Source: Prunella strophiata
Lineage: Eukaryota > Chordata > Aves > Passeriformes > Prunellidae
Length of the DNA stretch: 64,000 nucleotides
Assembly (NCBI GenBank): GCA_036583965.1
Contig: JAZBQD010000014.1
Span: forward strand, 66,184,395 to 66,248,394
Reading direction: 5' to 3'
The position numbers were made by a program, and so were the translations under genes. Below, piece after piece: positions 46,101 through 60,900 of the stretch; position 1 is the first letter of the stretch, and every line of letters starts with the position of its first letter. A model generated the notes under the pieces. It had not been told where the DNA came from and did not search any database. It worked only from the letters and a program-made list of their open reading frames with translations.

Positions 46101-48134
46101 GGCTGGGAGGTTGGAGGTCAGGTCGCTCTGGAGCACTGGAGCATTCACTTTTCACACGTTTAGGTGGAACAGAGCTTCTGTATCATCCCCTTTTCATTTC
46201 CTCAGTGTTACGTGACAAGATTTTTATAAGCAATGAGGCTGCATAATTAAGCTATTATTAGCCTTAAGTGGTTTTCAGAGCTGCTGTTTTGTTTTTTCCT
46301 AATGAACAGCCTTTTTCCTGTGCATACACACAATAAAATGCCATGTAACATGATGTCTCAGAGGCAAAGTATTGTTAGTTCATATTTACAAAACTAAGGT
46401 GAGAGCCTTTGGAAAATCAAGTTGAATGGGAGACCCTGGTCTTCCAGTTGATTATGCATAAGATTCAAGAAGAACTTGGGCCCCAGGGTACTGTGAAACT
46501 GGTCAAAAGTGCTCTGGACCTGGTTTGAGGGCTGTCTGATCCATTTACATGAACATAATAGGGTGTTATTAGCCCAGTAAATAATTAAGAGTGGGAGTTA
46601 TATTTGCTAATTTTGACACCAGTAATCAAGAGGAAGCTGACAAGGCTGCAGTTCTAATGATATGTTTTAACAGACACTTCATTTTTAAATGGGCTGTGTG
46701 TGCTTAAATATTTAATTTAGCAGACGTTCATGGAAAGTTGACAGCCTGCAGTTCATACTGTTCTTCACTGATGTAGCACCTCGTGGCTTTGTGTTCATCT
46801 CTGCTTATTTAGAATGTTTGTGTGTTGATTTTTTCAGCTGCTTTCTTTCCCTACTGAGTCTCTTCCATGTGTTACTTTTTCAGTTGGTTGTAATTTTCAA
46901 TCTGCAGCTTTACCAAAGGCCTCCTTTTGGCAGTTGAATTTCTTTTTTTCATGGTGTGTGTGGCTTTGATGTTTATTTTAGTTTTTTTTTATTGTTTTAC
47001 CAGTTGATAAGGGAACCTTCTTGTGATGTCCTGTGGTAGTTCCTGTACTACTTTGCCACGTGCTGTAGATCTGTAAATGTTATGTGAAGTCATAATTTAG
47101 GAAAAGTTAAATCTCTTCTTGTGTCTTTTTGCATTTTACTTTGCTTTTTTTTTTGAGCATGAAGAAATCAGGAGAGTTGAGGCTTGAAATCTGAGTCAGC
47201 ACAAGATATCTGGCTGGATTAGCACAGGTGGTGAGGTTCAGCAGGTTCTAATTTGTTTTGAAAAGAGGAAATATATCACATAATATTCCTTAATTTGCAG
47301 ATAGCCTCCATTTGTGCAGGTATTAGAAGAAAACTCTGTATGGCTTAGTAGATATGTTGGATTTCTTCTTTTCATCTCAGCTGTGAGTGAAGTTTTTTTA
47401 TTTAACTGTTCTATCAGACTTGGATAAACTTGCTTTTAGCAGCAGGAGGGAGATTATATAATAAATTTTTCAAAATGTACTTGCTGTGCTGTCATTGTTG
47501 GAGATTAAGTCCTCTATATTTGGCTTCAGGGAGGGCCAGGCTTATTGTTAGTGAATCCATATCTGCCCTACTTGGGTATCTTTTTGAAATCAATGAGGAA
47601 TTGATGGAACTGTAGGTTTATAGGTGCTAGAAATGGTAACTTTTCCAGGTTTTGTTTCTGAGAAGGAAATGTTTCATGTCAGTGCCAACCTGTGCTTGTT
47701 TAGTAATCTTAATTGCATTTTTTGTGTTTTAAAAATTGGGGTTTTTTTGCATTGTTTTGCCATCTGAGGATGCTGAAGGAAAATACTACTCAGGAATTTT
47801 CAGTTACTATATACATGTGGTAGTCTTGTACTTTTAACTTTTTAACTGCTTCCAAGAGATAACAAACATATTTTATAGCACTTTTTTTTTTTTTTAGTAC
47901 ACACACAAGTTTATAATGTGATTGTTAGAGGAAGGTGCATGTTTTGAGTCAATAAACAGCCAAATATATCCATAAACAGTGGAGCTCCCCAGTCATAGCA
48001 AACACATCTCTGTTTTCCATTTTTTTTTAACAAAGAGGATGAAAAGAGGGTAGGAAAGACAATTTCTATGTAAACATATATTCTAGTGATTTGAAGTTGA
48101 AAAAATTCTTTATATTTTTTTCTCCCACCTTCAG
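43166..48134 (+). other. USP6NL: USP6NL intron 1 (inferred)
   Basis: The inferred first intron, opening with GTAGGG and closing with a long pyrimidine tract and TTCAG at 48130-48134. Its first 500 bp are still CpG island. A segment at 44320-44480 is unusually CpG-containing for its surroundings and holds GGCCAATCAGC (CCAAT box) at 44410-44420. Otherwise no repeat or exon was recognised. Confidence 0.5.
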
Positions 48135-48224
48135 GACATGTATACCTCTGAGAAACCTTCTCCAACAAGACACCTTGCTTCAAGACCTGTCTTGGATTAT
48201 ATACAAAGAAGTTTCCAGTCATGA
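48135..48224 (+). CDS. USP6NL: USP6NL exon 2 with start codon (inferred)
   Basis: A 90-nt exon is defined by a strong acceptor (pyrimidine tract, then CACCTTCAG) and the donor ATGA then GTAAGT, a full consensus. Only its last four bases, ATGA, would be coding. That fits a protein beginning Met-Asn, with the Asn codon split across the junction, as I recall for USP6NL (RN-tre), a Rab-GTPase-activating protein with a TBC domain that acts in endocytic trafficking and on EGFR. The following coding exons were not found in the window, so they should lie beyond 64000. The gene name rests on synteny, the exon phase and the remembered N-terminus. Another untranslated exon is the main alternative. The -3 base before the ATG is G. 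Confidence 0.5.
   Translation, partial: DMYTSEKPSPTRHLASRPVLDYIQRSFQS
48138..48224 (+). CDS. 28-codon upstream ORF overlapping start
   Basis: A small open frame starts at ATG 48138-48140, three bases into the exon, runs 28 codons (MYTSEKPSPTRHLASRPVLD, then eight more) and stops at TGA 48222-48224. Its stop overlaps the presumed USP6NL ATG as ATGA, the arrangement used in termination-reinitiation. It has no known domain. It might equally be a chance frame in a 5' UTR exon. Confidence 0.45.
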   Translation: MYTSEKPSPTRHLASRPVLDYIQRSFQS

Positions 48225-51200
48225 GTAAGTAGATTTCTTTCTTTCAGGAAAAAAGAAACCCTTAGGTTGTTGTTTAGAAGAACTGTACTTCTGTAGTAGG
48301 TTTTGGGAGGTGGTTATTCCTTGAAAATATTCATACTGAATTTTGTGTCTTCAGTCCTGTAAAAATAACCAAATAAACCTGAGAGTTGGCAGATGCCATT
48401 TTTAATCTGCAAACTTTTGATCAATGTGTGCTTTGTAAGACTTCTCTGTAGTCTGGTCTCATTTTCAAGAAGTTGAGTTCTGTACAAGCTGATGTTTGTT
48501 TTATTCAGTATAAATAAAACATGTAACTCTGAGGGGAAAATGCCTTTGGTTTGCTAAGAATTCCAAAATTTGTTGACTGCCTAGCAAATTAAAATAACTG
48601 GTAAAAATCCAACATAAAATCAATGGACTTCATTTTATAGGAGAAAAATAAATATGTGACTCAAATTCCAGTAGAAAGGTTTGATCCCAAAGGAATTCTG
48701 GCATGTATTGGAATGATCTGAGCCACAGAAAACTGTGACTTAATATCTGTTATGGTGGAAAAAAACAGATGAAAGCCACAGGAAGTTTTGCTTTAGGTCA
48801 TATCTGATGGGTAAGATAACCTCTTTTTAGTGAACTCTTTGGAGTATTTGAAGGTCTCATAAGTTTTGCAGATGTGAGACTTCTTCATGCAGCTTTTGCC
48901 AGCAATGTTACTTGGCCTTGTCTCATGTAGAAATAAGGATAAAACTTAATTTGCACAGGAACTATATTTGTAATGTAGCTCAGCTTCAACACAACTCTAC
49001 TGAATGTGCTGAAGGAAAAGCATCTTGTTCACAGGATAATTATATCCTTTCTTAGTAAAATAAGACCATTTGAGTTTCTGGGAGGAAATGAGTAAAGAAA
49101 ATTGTTGGTTAAATTTCTTGTCAAACTAAATGAAAAATGATTGTTCTTGACATCTGGAAATAAAAAAGAATGATGAAGGAAATACTTGCTAAATGCAGCA
49201 GAGGAAAAATTATACCAAAAAAAAAAGGCTCAGGAGAGTTTCTGAACTGTAGGGTTCATGCTGGTGTAGATATAACTATTTTAGTTTTTATACAGATTTA
49301 TTTCTATTTTCTTTCACGTTGCTATTCACACTTATTTACTTTCTGATATTTAAAATATTTGCTGTATTGCATGGAGGACAATTTTCCAGGCAGTTATTCA
49401 AACATCCTGATTTGTCAAACACTGTATGTGAATCTTCATTTATGGAGCTTTTCATGTTTTTCATTGCCTTACGTGCAGCCTTACACATAACAAATAACTG
49501 ACTCACAGTTGCTGTGTTAAGTGTGACAACCAGGCTGCTGCTGTGATGATGTTGGTTTGGGTACAGCACACACAGACAGTGCTAGAGCAAAACACCCTTG
49601 GTTTTGGTCAGATTTTCAGCTGATTCCAGAGGATTCCATTAGGAAGAATGAAGATCCTGATTCAAATGCAAGACAACATTTTGGCAGTACTTTTTGTGGT
49701 GGTCACTAATGATATTCAGTGCAGGGTGCCACATTCTTGTGGTAAAGTGGATGCTTAAGCCTGTGCTGTGATGGCTTCAAGAACACAACACAAAGTGCCA
49801 CTCTTTAAAAATATGGTTTAGAGAAGATTAGATTTTTTACATTTGGCTGATGTTGAATTTCTTAGGTTATGGTTTACTTGAGAAACTTGAACTATAAGCA
49901 CAGTTCTTAGTTTTATGCTTCTCTTTCCTAAATATCTCAGTCAATAAGGTAAGTACCATATCTTATAAAGCTGCATTTATTTGCATAGTTCTGTATATGT
50001 GTGTACTTATTCACAAAGTCTGTGGGCACCTAGAACAGCTGGATGTATTAAAAATGGTGGGAGTCTCTAATATTCCTAAATTGTGCATCACCTAGTGTCA
50101 ATCAAACAAAAAAATCTATCTAAAATGAGATAATCTCAGCCTTCAGAAGGGCACTAAAACTCCAGAATGCTGTTATGTGCAGGCTACATGATTGAAGCCT
50201 ACTTGTTATTTTCTTGTGATGTACTTGATTCAATATATATTTCCATTGCTGTTTGTGAAGGGCTGTGCTAGATGCTAATCCCAAAATGATTAAATCCTTT
50301 TTCTAATATCTGTCCTAAATTTCTTCACTGGCAGATCATATCTATTTGGGCTTTTTGCTAGCTTTATTCACTAGATTAAGTAATCGTTGCCATATAATAT
50401 TTGTTGCTTACCATATAAAATTTGTTACACAAAGCTTAGTATTTGATTTAAATGCCTTGTAGAAGTAAAGTCTATTAATATCCTGGTACTTATGAAGCAC
50501 ACATATGCCTATTTTTAAGCCAATGATCAGTTAATTTTTTTTGAAAGTGAATGAGAGAACTGCTTTTTTTGGTTTAACTATTTTAATAGTTACCAGGTGT
50601 ATAAGTGCCTGCTTTGGATCCTGTTGTACTGGATCTTTCCCTGTATTGGGGAAGAGCAGTTGACAGAGTTGCAGAGTTCACCATTCATGGTGCTAGTTTG
50701 TTGTTGGACAATGCAAAAAATCTGTTAAAACTGAGGCAGTCCCAGTTAAGGACTTTTATTTCTGTGGAATAACCTTGTAAGTGTCTGTTTTCATAAATAA
50801 GGGTAAGACAGATTTATATTTGAAATTGTGCTTTTCCATTGTATGCCTTATAGGACACTGAGGTCATATCCTTAAAGGGTTTTTATGGTATCAAGTGAGC
50901 TAGGTGAAGTTGATTATTGATTTGTTTTATATTTAAAGATTACTTGACAGAGAAATCCTGGTGGATGCAACCTGCCTAGAATGTTCCACCACAGAAGGAG
51001 CTGATTTAATCTACATTTTTTCCAGATACTTAGTGGCCAGAAAATGTGTAGCATCATGACAAATTCTTAATGTTATAAACTCTGCTCTTTATTTTTGGGG
51101 ATTTTCCTGTGCTTTTCTCCTTTGAGGAAAGGTCAGTACAATGAAATTATTTGAGCTGCTGCAGTGGAACTTAAGGTTAGTGCACACTATTACAACAAGC

Positions 51201-51828
51201 TGCTGACATCTTCATTTTATTCCCATTAAATGTGTAAGATGCAGTGCCAGCTTATAATACAGAATATTTTTTTCCTGACTTTGTCTTTCTGCTTTTAGTT
51301 TTATTTCTAACACACTGAAAACAATGCTGCATGCAGTTGGGAAGGTCACCTGTTTCTTTGTGCTTCACTCACATCAATTCAGGTTTTCTTTCTGTTTGAG
51401 TATTCTTTCTGTTTGTGTGAGAACACATTTTTAGAGATGCTGTGCAGTGTAAGCTTACATTCTGCAAATGCTTGGTATGGCCTGGTAATGATGGGGGCAG
51501 TTTTTGCCTCACCAGCTCAAATCAAGCCCACAATGGTGTGATTAAAGGCTGCTTCTGTTTGATGGTTGGTTACATGCCTTGACCTCTCATTACAGCTCTG
51601 GCTTTCTAGTCTGTGTTCACAGAGGAACCTTGTGGTTTTGGGATTTCTGAAAACATAGGATTTTGTTTCTTTCCTTCTGTGTTCTCATAGTGTATATAAA
51701 GAAATAGGTTTGGCTGTCAATTTCCCTGTTCATGAGCAATGAACTTGGGAACTAAAACAGATGTTAAGGTCAGCCTTAACATTTTAGGTCAGCCAGATCG
51801 AGATGCAGTGCTGTAGTGAGTCCCTCTA

Positions 51829-51938
51829 GGCCAGGTTGGATGGGGCTTGGAGCAGCCTGGTCAAGTGGAAGGTGTCTCTGTCCATGGCAGGGCATAGGAA
51901 CTGGAAGATCCTAAGGTCACTTCCAACCCAAACCATTT
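51829..51938 (+). mobile_element. CR1 LINE 3' fragment
   Basis: The blocks 'gccaggttggatggggcttg', 'agcagcctggtcaagtggaa', 'ggtgtctctgtccatggcag' and 'cacttccaacccaaaccatt' match the CR1 3' end. The terminal tail has decayed. It lies in the inferred USP6NL intron in sense orientation. Confidence 0.9.
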
Positions 51939-54900
51939 TACACATTATTATTTCTGTGCTTGCAGCTGAAGAAAGTGTTCTGGGCATCTCCAGAACTCCC
52001 TGTCCTAAGGAAAGTCTGTGAGTTAAGGCTGGCTCATTTTCCCCCCTCACCCCCAATCTCCCTCCTGGTGTGTCAGAATGAATCTGTAGTGAACTGAGAA
52101 CCAAGGTCAAACTGTTCATAAATTAAATACTGGGAAATAAACTTTTTGTTTGTTTTACCCAAAGTGTAGGTGGCTGTGCATTTTATGTAGAGTGGGTAAA
52201 GTGCTGCAAATAATTTGAAAACTGATTGATTTGGTGGAAGAGGCTTTGTAGTCATCATTTCCTGGCAATGAGCTGAGATGAATGAAAGAAAGAAAGGAAA
52301 AAGTCTAGGTTCTGATTCACTGAGATGACTGCATGCTGGGGAAGGAAAGCTTACAAATAAACTAAAATATTGTAACAATATATAATAATGACTAGTTAAA
52401 GGATGTCAGATTATTATGTTACATGCTAGGTTTTTGTTTTAGTTTTGAACCATGAACCCTGAAAGCCTAGTCGTAAAATATAAATTTGAAGCTGCAGTTA
52501 GTGTTTTTGCAATTGTTGTGATTTCACAGCACAGTTATCTTCTAATCTTTGTGAATATTGTGACTTGAGAAATAGAGAAGAAGCTATTCTGTCTCTTGGA
52601 TTATATTTCCTGAAACTTGAAATAGTAATTCTCTATGAAAAACTGAAGCTCTGAGTAATAAAGAATTGTTGGATACAAGGGACAAAGAGCCATAATGCAG
52701 ATTTGCAAAAGATGACTTTGAAGACTTGTGAAGTATTTGTAAAAGTTAAGAATTAAATAATAGTAACCCCCCTGCAACTCAGCTATGTGAAAAAGAGGGA
52801 AACCCACAAGACTCTTAAATAGTAAACTACTGTATATTAGTGACCCCCTAAAAATGGCTTCATTGATAATATCAGTGTTTATTTAATTTTTCCTCTTCTT
52901 TTACTGAAGCTGTCAAGGGAATTCACCACTGTTAGCTGTAGTGACTCATGAGAATTTGCATCAGTAGTAGTACACTATTAACTTTTTTGTAGTGGAGTGT
53001 TGAAGCATGAAAAAGACATGTTGTTGTTTGGCTCTGGAATCTTGTAGTAGGAGAACTTGTCACTTTTGTCTTGCTTCACTGCTGCTCTTCTGTGTTGTCT
53101 GTACTTTGCAGATCTCTTTTTTTTTTTTGGGGGGTACTGCTACTTGCTGCTCTATCTGTTCTTTATAGTGCAGCTTGTACCTGGTGAGACTGTGAGCAAC
53201 TGGGCTGGATTTCATTTTCTGACTCAAAATACAGATTCAGAGATAGAATTAATGAGTTACAGAAACCTGTGTGGCCTCAACAAGGAAGTTTTGAATGAAG
53301 TTTCATTAGAAAGGCTTGGGCTGCAGGAGCCCAGGCTGAACTCAGGGTCTTGAAATTTCATGACCTCTTTAAAATGCTGCCCATGCCAGTAATGGGTTGG
53401 TGTTTTTTGCCTGCCTGAATTCCTGCATTTTTCCTTGTTACAGGAGCATTTATGAGGCTGACTGGAATTGGGTGGGCTCCCTAAGCTCTTGCCTAGGTAC
53501 CTGCATCCATGGATGCACTGCTGCCCTGCAGGGAGAGCAGTGCAGGGGTGGGGATCAATGATCTGTGGTTAATGCTGGTTTTGCCTTGCTGGAAGTGTGC
53601 ATGGAACTGTAGCTTAAGTTGTTCAGGAATGTGGTAATCTTGGGCTTCCTCTGTGCTAAGCAAGGAGAGGCATCTCCAGAGGGCTAATCAGATCTTGGAT
53701 GACCCAGTTTCTCACCAATACTGTAATTAAACTGCTCCTCTGAATACACAGGGTGCATGAGTAACAGTAAAATATAAACCCAAATACTTTGCACAAAACT
53801 GATGTATTGCATGGGGGAAATGCAGGCACATTAGTGGAAACTTACTTGTTTTAATATTTGCATTTTATTATATTGGATTTTTATTCAATTGATGTAATGA
53901 TGCAGCTTCTCAGACCTTGTGGATTTTTTATCATAGTACAGCTATTTAAATAAATCAGAGCACAAATGAAAGCATTTTGAAATTTGTCTGTATTTAAACA
54001 GATTTAAAATTAATTTTAAAATTTGTTTTCATAATCCTTCATTTAATTTTGGTCACACTTTAGGATATTTATGGCTGGTAAGTTGTTGTTTCCCTTGCAC
54101 TTAAAATTTATTTTTAGATCAAAGAGGAGGATAAACAGTTTTTGACTTTTATTTTGTCATATATTTACTTGAACAAAGTAAGTCTTCAATCTCCATAGTC
54201 TGAAATGAAGTTGCATCTTTGCAGGAGGTTGCAGTTACCAAAGATGTATTCATCACATGCAGAAGCTGTGTTTGCAGGTGCTAGGTTCAAGTTCAGTAAT
54301 GTCACATTTACAGGGCTTTGCTAACAAAGAGGCATTGTAAAATATTTACTGTTTAATTTAAATTATTAATGTACAGGAAAGTTAAATTTGTAAAACCTTT
54401 GCATACATTTCAGATACATTGACTGAACATCTTTTAAAAGGTGTTATATTTATTTTTTAATTTATTTTTCCATAAAGGGAACTTCAAATCTGTCTTCTTT
54501 CATTTGGGTTTTTTCCTGGCAGCTTGATGGGGCTTCTCTAAATAAGTTAGTGCAACATGACACCAATTTTAAAGAGATGTAATTTCTGTTTGTAAACCAA
54601 GATGTTGGCACTGGCAGGAAACTATTGTTGGTTTTGAGCAGACAGGAGAGCTGTGGCAGGAAAATCACCATCATTTATGTTGTTGGAGTTCCAGTGTTTT
54701 TGTATACACACACTGTTCTCCAAATGTGTCCTTTTTAGGCACTTGCACTTCACATTTATTCTGGAAGTTTGTACTGGAAATTAAGGTTGGATTGTTTACA
54801 AGTTATTTACTTTATGGTACTCTAGCCGTGTGTGTCTCTGAAACAACAAGGATGATAGAAAGATGGTTATGATACTAATTTATGAATATTTAAACATTCA

Positions 54901-57900
54901 TTACATGTTTTATCTGTGCTATATATTTTATGTAATTATTTTCTCTTTACAATGTAAAATTATATACCTACATAAAAGATAGTAAATTTTTTAATATATG
55001 TGTTTATAAATAAAGGAGAATAATCTTCTAACATTTATCTGCCTCAGTGTTTTGATTGATGGCCAGTAAGGAGTGCTGAATTACAATGACTAATTGGCAT
55101 ACACAGGAGTACATGCCTTTGGCATGATAATACTCTCCCATTACATAGTTTTTAATTTAAATCTTAGTCTTTGGGCCTCTCTCTGGGCTCCTTTATATAG
55201 AACATTGCACAATGATGCCTTTATCGTGGGTCTTTGGTGCTCCTGCAGCAGAAGGAGTGAGTGGCACAAGAACACTGTAACCTTGTTCTCTGGAGTGAGT
55301 ATCAAGTATCTGCCACTATGTAAGCAATTCATATTTCTGGGATCTTATTCATCCTGTGATAAGTTGAAGGTGGTATTCAAGTACATTCCAAAGGGGAAAG
55401 GATGCAGAAATTTCCAACTAAAATACAGATGAAAAGCAACAGTTATAAATGGAGATGTTTGGGTGGGCACCCCCTTTAACTGCAATATTGCAGTTACTGC
55501 AGGAGGCTGCAGTTTAAAGCTCCCTAATGGTGGTGTTATTTCCTGTTGAATCAAAGAATTCACAAAACAGCTGAATGGGATGAAGGATTAGAAATGGACT
55601 AAGGAAGAACTTTCCCAACAGCAGTGTTAAACGAGGTGTTCACAGGACTCTCCTTGCCTGTTGTGAGTCATGTTGATTCTCACTTTCCATACAAGTGGTT
55701 GAATAATATGCAGCACTGTATAGGAAAAGTGAAGTACTGCTGCTCAGTAGTGTAGCTTTATCAGAGATATGAAAAATAATTGAGCTGCAGTCTTATTTTA
55801 TGTTGTTACTCATGTTCATATTCAAGAAACAAAGCACCTGATTTAAAAGATGTGTGGTTATTTTAAGCTAAATTGACTGTGTTTCAAGAAAAACTATTTT
55901 GATGTGCTTTACCCAGCTACTGATAGGAAACAACTTCTTTGATTTGTAACACAGTTGGAAAATATTTCGGGTTGTTGCCAGAAGTGGGGTTATGTAAGTA
56001 ATGTCAGGGAGATTTTTGGCTCCGTATTTGTTTAAATTTAAGATATTTTCTTTACTTAAACTATCCAGCCTGTTATCCTTTCAGTATTTACAAGGATTGC
56101 AGATGTTTGTGATAACAAAGTAGCTGCATTTAGGTGATATCCTATCAATCTGCTGATTATAAGGCTTGTTTAAGCTCTCATTGCAAAGGACCCTCTCCCC
56201 TGTAATTAAGGTATTTTAATTCCTAGAATTATGTGGGAGACTGGCAAGATAACACTGGAATTTTTTCAAGGCTATTGGTAAACCTGTCCCTATCCCTGCT
56301 CAAAATTTCTGAAGCAAGCACAAAGCTGTGTAGAACTCCCAAATTCTTCTGGTTTGGGAAGCTGGTGTGATGTGTTGTTTTCTTTATTCTCTTCCTTTTT
56401 TTACCCAGTTTTATTTTGTGTAACATAATGGTCTCCAGAATGGAAGGCATACCAACACACTGTAGAACCTCAGTGCTTTTGGCCAGGGCAGTCATTAATC
56501 TAACAGATCACTGATGTATAAGGGCACTTTGTTTTAATAAATTACTTTGGTTTGCCATCGGAGAGGATTCTTGAATGTGGTCTTTCTGTTTCAGCCTTGA
56601 AAAGCTCTTTGAAAACCTGCCTAATTCTGTGGTGGGGTGCTGAAAGCCTTACTCAGAGCTCTTTTGAGCAGCAGTCAAACTTGCCAGAAGTTTTAGGGAC
56701 ATAGGGAAGTAAGTCTCTCACCAGAATGTTCTGTTGCATTCAATAGAAAGCTTTTTCCTTTTCCTTTTTTCTTTGTAGTAGAATTTTATACAGCATTAAA
56801 TGAGGAGTTTTATTTTGTGGTGCTGCTGTGTCCGAGTTGTACAAACAGTACAATGGCATAACCTTCATTTCCTGCTCTCCCCCAAATTTAGCTTTGGAGG
56901 TGACACTTGTGGGCTGCTGCTCTGAGTTTGTGGAGTGATGCTGTGCTACAGCCATGCTTGTGGTCAGGCTGCTCAGCAGACCTGTTTGCTGTGGGAGCTT
57001 CAGTGCAGTTACAGCTGATATTATTTTATATCTGGGTGCAAAAACTAGACAAGCTTTTAGCTTCCTCTCTTCCTCAGTTGCATCAAATTACTGTAAGAAT
57101 GTTTGAAGGATGTCACGGTCTTGGAGGACAGGAGAGATAAAATTTGGTCTGTTGCTTGCTGTAAAAAGATGAGGTACAAATTGAAAAGTGTCAGTTTTGC
57201 CTTTTATTTTCTCCTCACTTCCTTCCCTGCTCCCCACCTCCCTTTTTTTTATGTCAGAAGCAGTGACAAAAATATTTGTGTATTTTGCTTGAAGTATGTG
57301 GTAGGAAAGTTTTCTTTTTAGAGCAAAGGCTAATGAGTCACTTTTAATGACATTTCAGTATTTATTTATTCCTTGTGCATTAAAACAAACTAAAAGAAAT
57401 AATGTTTATGTGAAACTCTCTGAAAGGCTCTTGAGTGTTTTTTCCCCTCTTCTTAATGCAATCAATCAGTAAGTGGAATATCCATTTAGAAGAACTAACA
57501 CAATTTGTGTTTTGGTTTAACACTGTATATTCAGTGGACTTACAGGATGATATAGCGAGGCCAGGTTACCTGAATGTTGTTCAGTGAAATTTAACAAGGA
57601 TAAATCCACTGCAAAGGGGGGATGATGGCACTTCTACTCCTTTAGCACTGGTGAAGTGCCAGTGGGAGTTAAAATGCTAGGTTGCAGTGCCTGAATGTAA
57701 TACTGGGTAGAGTGATGGCCCTTCTTGTCTGGACCATGGCAGATGTTGGCTGAAACTTGGCATGATTTTAAATTCTCTACAGCTGCAGAGAACAGAGAAC
57801 AGTAAGTACACTACAGTTTTCCATCTGCTAAAAATGGGGCAGTGTTAGTAGGTTCCTGTGTTCTTGTTTATGGAATAAGTAGGTAAGACATTTTTCATTT

Positions 57901-60900
57901 GGATAAATTGAACATCAGCATGTTGTCTTAAGGTGAAGCTGACTAAAGAAGTCTCAAATGCCCAAATGTTTCCACCATTTTTTCATTGATGAGGGAATAG
58001 GAGAACTCTTCAACAGTGGAAGCATGTAAGTAGTCACAGTTAACATGATTGTCACATTCAAGTGCCAAGCTTGGATTTTTAAAAAAGTTAGTTAAAATCT
58101 GCTTTGAAAGACTGCATTTCTGAGTCTTTCAGAACAGAGAAGGAGAGCAGGAGGCAGAAGTCTGAAAGTGAACAGGTAATGGTGTCTCCCATTGGAACAC
58201 AGCTGCAGGAAGCAAACAGACCAAGGTACACTTCCTTTTAAAGGTGGTTCCCTTCTACTCTGTGTGACCTTTGGGTTCATTTCCATTGGCTGCTTTTGAA
58301 ATGTTGAATTTATTCTTTGGATGTGTCTCTGTAACAGTTTTTCCATCACTAAGGTAGGCTAATCTAACACTTAAAGTGGCATCTAATCCCACAACTGCAA
58401 CCTTTTACAGAGTATTCAAAAACTTGTTTTGAAAGTTCTGATTTTTCTTGCAGAGACAGAAGGCCACACTACTATTTGTACTATTTGCTGTACAAACTAT
58501 GGCTGCAAATACATGGGCTTAATAAAAGTAGTGTGTATTTTGCAGTGGACTAATAAGGTTTGATGTTCTTCCTGGTGCCTCACTACAGCTGCATTTTATT
58601 ACTTGGATTAAATATCAGCCTAGAAATGTACATGCAGTGAAGGATTTAATCATGCTAACAAATAGCAGTGCATAGAATTTTCTAGCTTTTCTTTGCCTCA
58701 GGGAGGTGCAAGATTATTAGTCTCATTCATATCCTCTTCAAAAGGAAACCAAGTAAGGGTTTAAATTAAAAGCAAAGTTTTTATTTTTCTTCTTTTTTTA
58801 ATTGAACACACATTCACTTTTATCAGTCTATGCCTGATTAAACTAATGAATGTACTTTGACTTTGGTATTAGCACATGTAAGATAGTAATAGTTTTGATT
58901 TTTGTGTAATATAGCAAAACTGAAAAAAGTCTTTAATGACTAGTGTGGCTTCTTTCTGTGTGCTTAGGTTTGACAGAACATTTAATGATACCCTTTAGCT
59001 TAAGATAAATTTGTTGATTAGCACTACAGCCATGACCCAAATCCAGGCAGTGGAAAAGTGCTGCATATTCTGTTTGAAATGGTTGCAAATGTAGGAAATG
59101 CTGCATATTATTGGGGAATAGATTTTAAATAGTTTTTGTTATTGTAATTGCAACTTCATTAATGTCTGATTTCTTTTTGAGACTTCTAGTATGGAACTTT
59201 TTTCTTCTCAGAAAAATCTTCATTTGCAGCTAAAGCTATATGAAAACTTGCCATGTGATATGAGGAGGACTGAGGGGTGTGTGCATTCACTGAGATGAGA
59301 TCTTGTACTACCATCCTCTTTCTTCCTACTGTTAAAAAAAACCCACCAAACATTATTTTATCAATAATTTCAAATGGACTGCTTAGAGACAACCTTTTTT
59401 GGGGGGGTGGGGAGTGATGGTGGAATTCCATTTGCTTTGTTGTTGCTTTCTTGACCATTTCTTGAGCCTTATAAAGTGACCATTCGGCCTTTGAAGGGCA
59501 TGGTGTGTGTGAGGAGAAAGAAATTGAATTAATTTGATGATTCACAATAAGAATCTGTGATTCTATTCTTACTCATTTTCATAATGCTTTGTAGCTTGCT
59601 TAACACAATCCTAATCACATAGACCCAAAAATACATGAGTACCTCTGTATGTAAGGAATTCTGCAATGCAGCCTGAGCAATTCCTTTAGCCAGGTCTTTA
59701 TGGGTTAAATATCTAAGAGCTTTTGCAACCCTTTGAACTGCTGCTAAATGGTGCAGTTTAGATGTACTTTTATGTCTAAGTCTGCAGTTCTACAGAAAAT
59801 ATATGAGCAAAGAAGAAGCAGTACCCTTTTCTCATGAAGGTGACAGGTATAATACACATTTATTGGGAAGAAAAAATAAATTTTACATCTGTACATGCTT
59901 TTTTCCTTTCTGTAAATTGTTTTTTTTTTTGAAGAGTGCATCAAGACTTACATGTGCACAAACTTCTGATACTGATCTCCATTAGTGTCTGGTGTCTGTT
60001 ATCAGGGTGATAAAAGTGATCTACACAGGCAGTTCCTTGGCTTCATTGTGGCTCTCTGGGAGACTCACTGTCTGTCTTGGTATAGTCTAGAGCCACGTGC
60101 AGAATGTGTTGTAGCAAGAGCTGAGGGGGTGAAAACTGTGCAAGAAGGGTGGCAGTGAGAGCACTGAGCAGGATGGGATTGTGCAATGTGTAGTTTTCCT
60201 TCACTGTGTGCCATAAGGTCTGTGGAATGTGGCCTTGTGTTTTTCTGTCTTCTCTTTTTTTCCCAGTTACAGCATTTGTTTTTCTGTTTTGAGTTTATAG
60301 GGTTTTTTTTTTTTTCCTGGAACAGGTAGAATGACTTTCATCGACCATTTATTGAGGTTTTCCATCATCTGAATTAAATGAACAGCTTTCTTGTATGTTT
60401 AAAATGCAAAGAAAAACTGACTTAAAAAAGATAGCTTTCTCTTGAAATTATTACTTTTCCAGCCTTTAGATCAAGTTACTTTCTCTTCCCAAGAAGATAC
60501 CTTCTAAATAAGCTCCTAGATCTACATCAGTTTCTTTTAAAAACTGCAGCTGTAGTTTCATGCTTTAAAATGGGTAGCAAACCTGCTAGAAGTGAAGAAA
60601 AAAATATTCCTAAGTGGATGCAAATTCTGTTGGATTAAGCAGTTACTGACTCTGAAGGACCATTGAGAGGACGGTGAGGATGTTTATTTATTTTTATGGG
60701 TGCTTTGCAAAATGCATAGCCAAAAGCAGTCATTTTTGAAAAATGATGTCCTGCATAATAAATGAAGTTGTGTCACTGATGCAAACATTTTTAGAAAAAA
60801 GGCTATCAAAATTTCACATAGGAATTCTTGACAGCATTAGGTTTTCTTCTTTTTGCCTCTTTCATGCTTCAAATAATGATCTCTAGAAAATAATGAAGAT

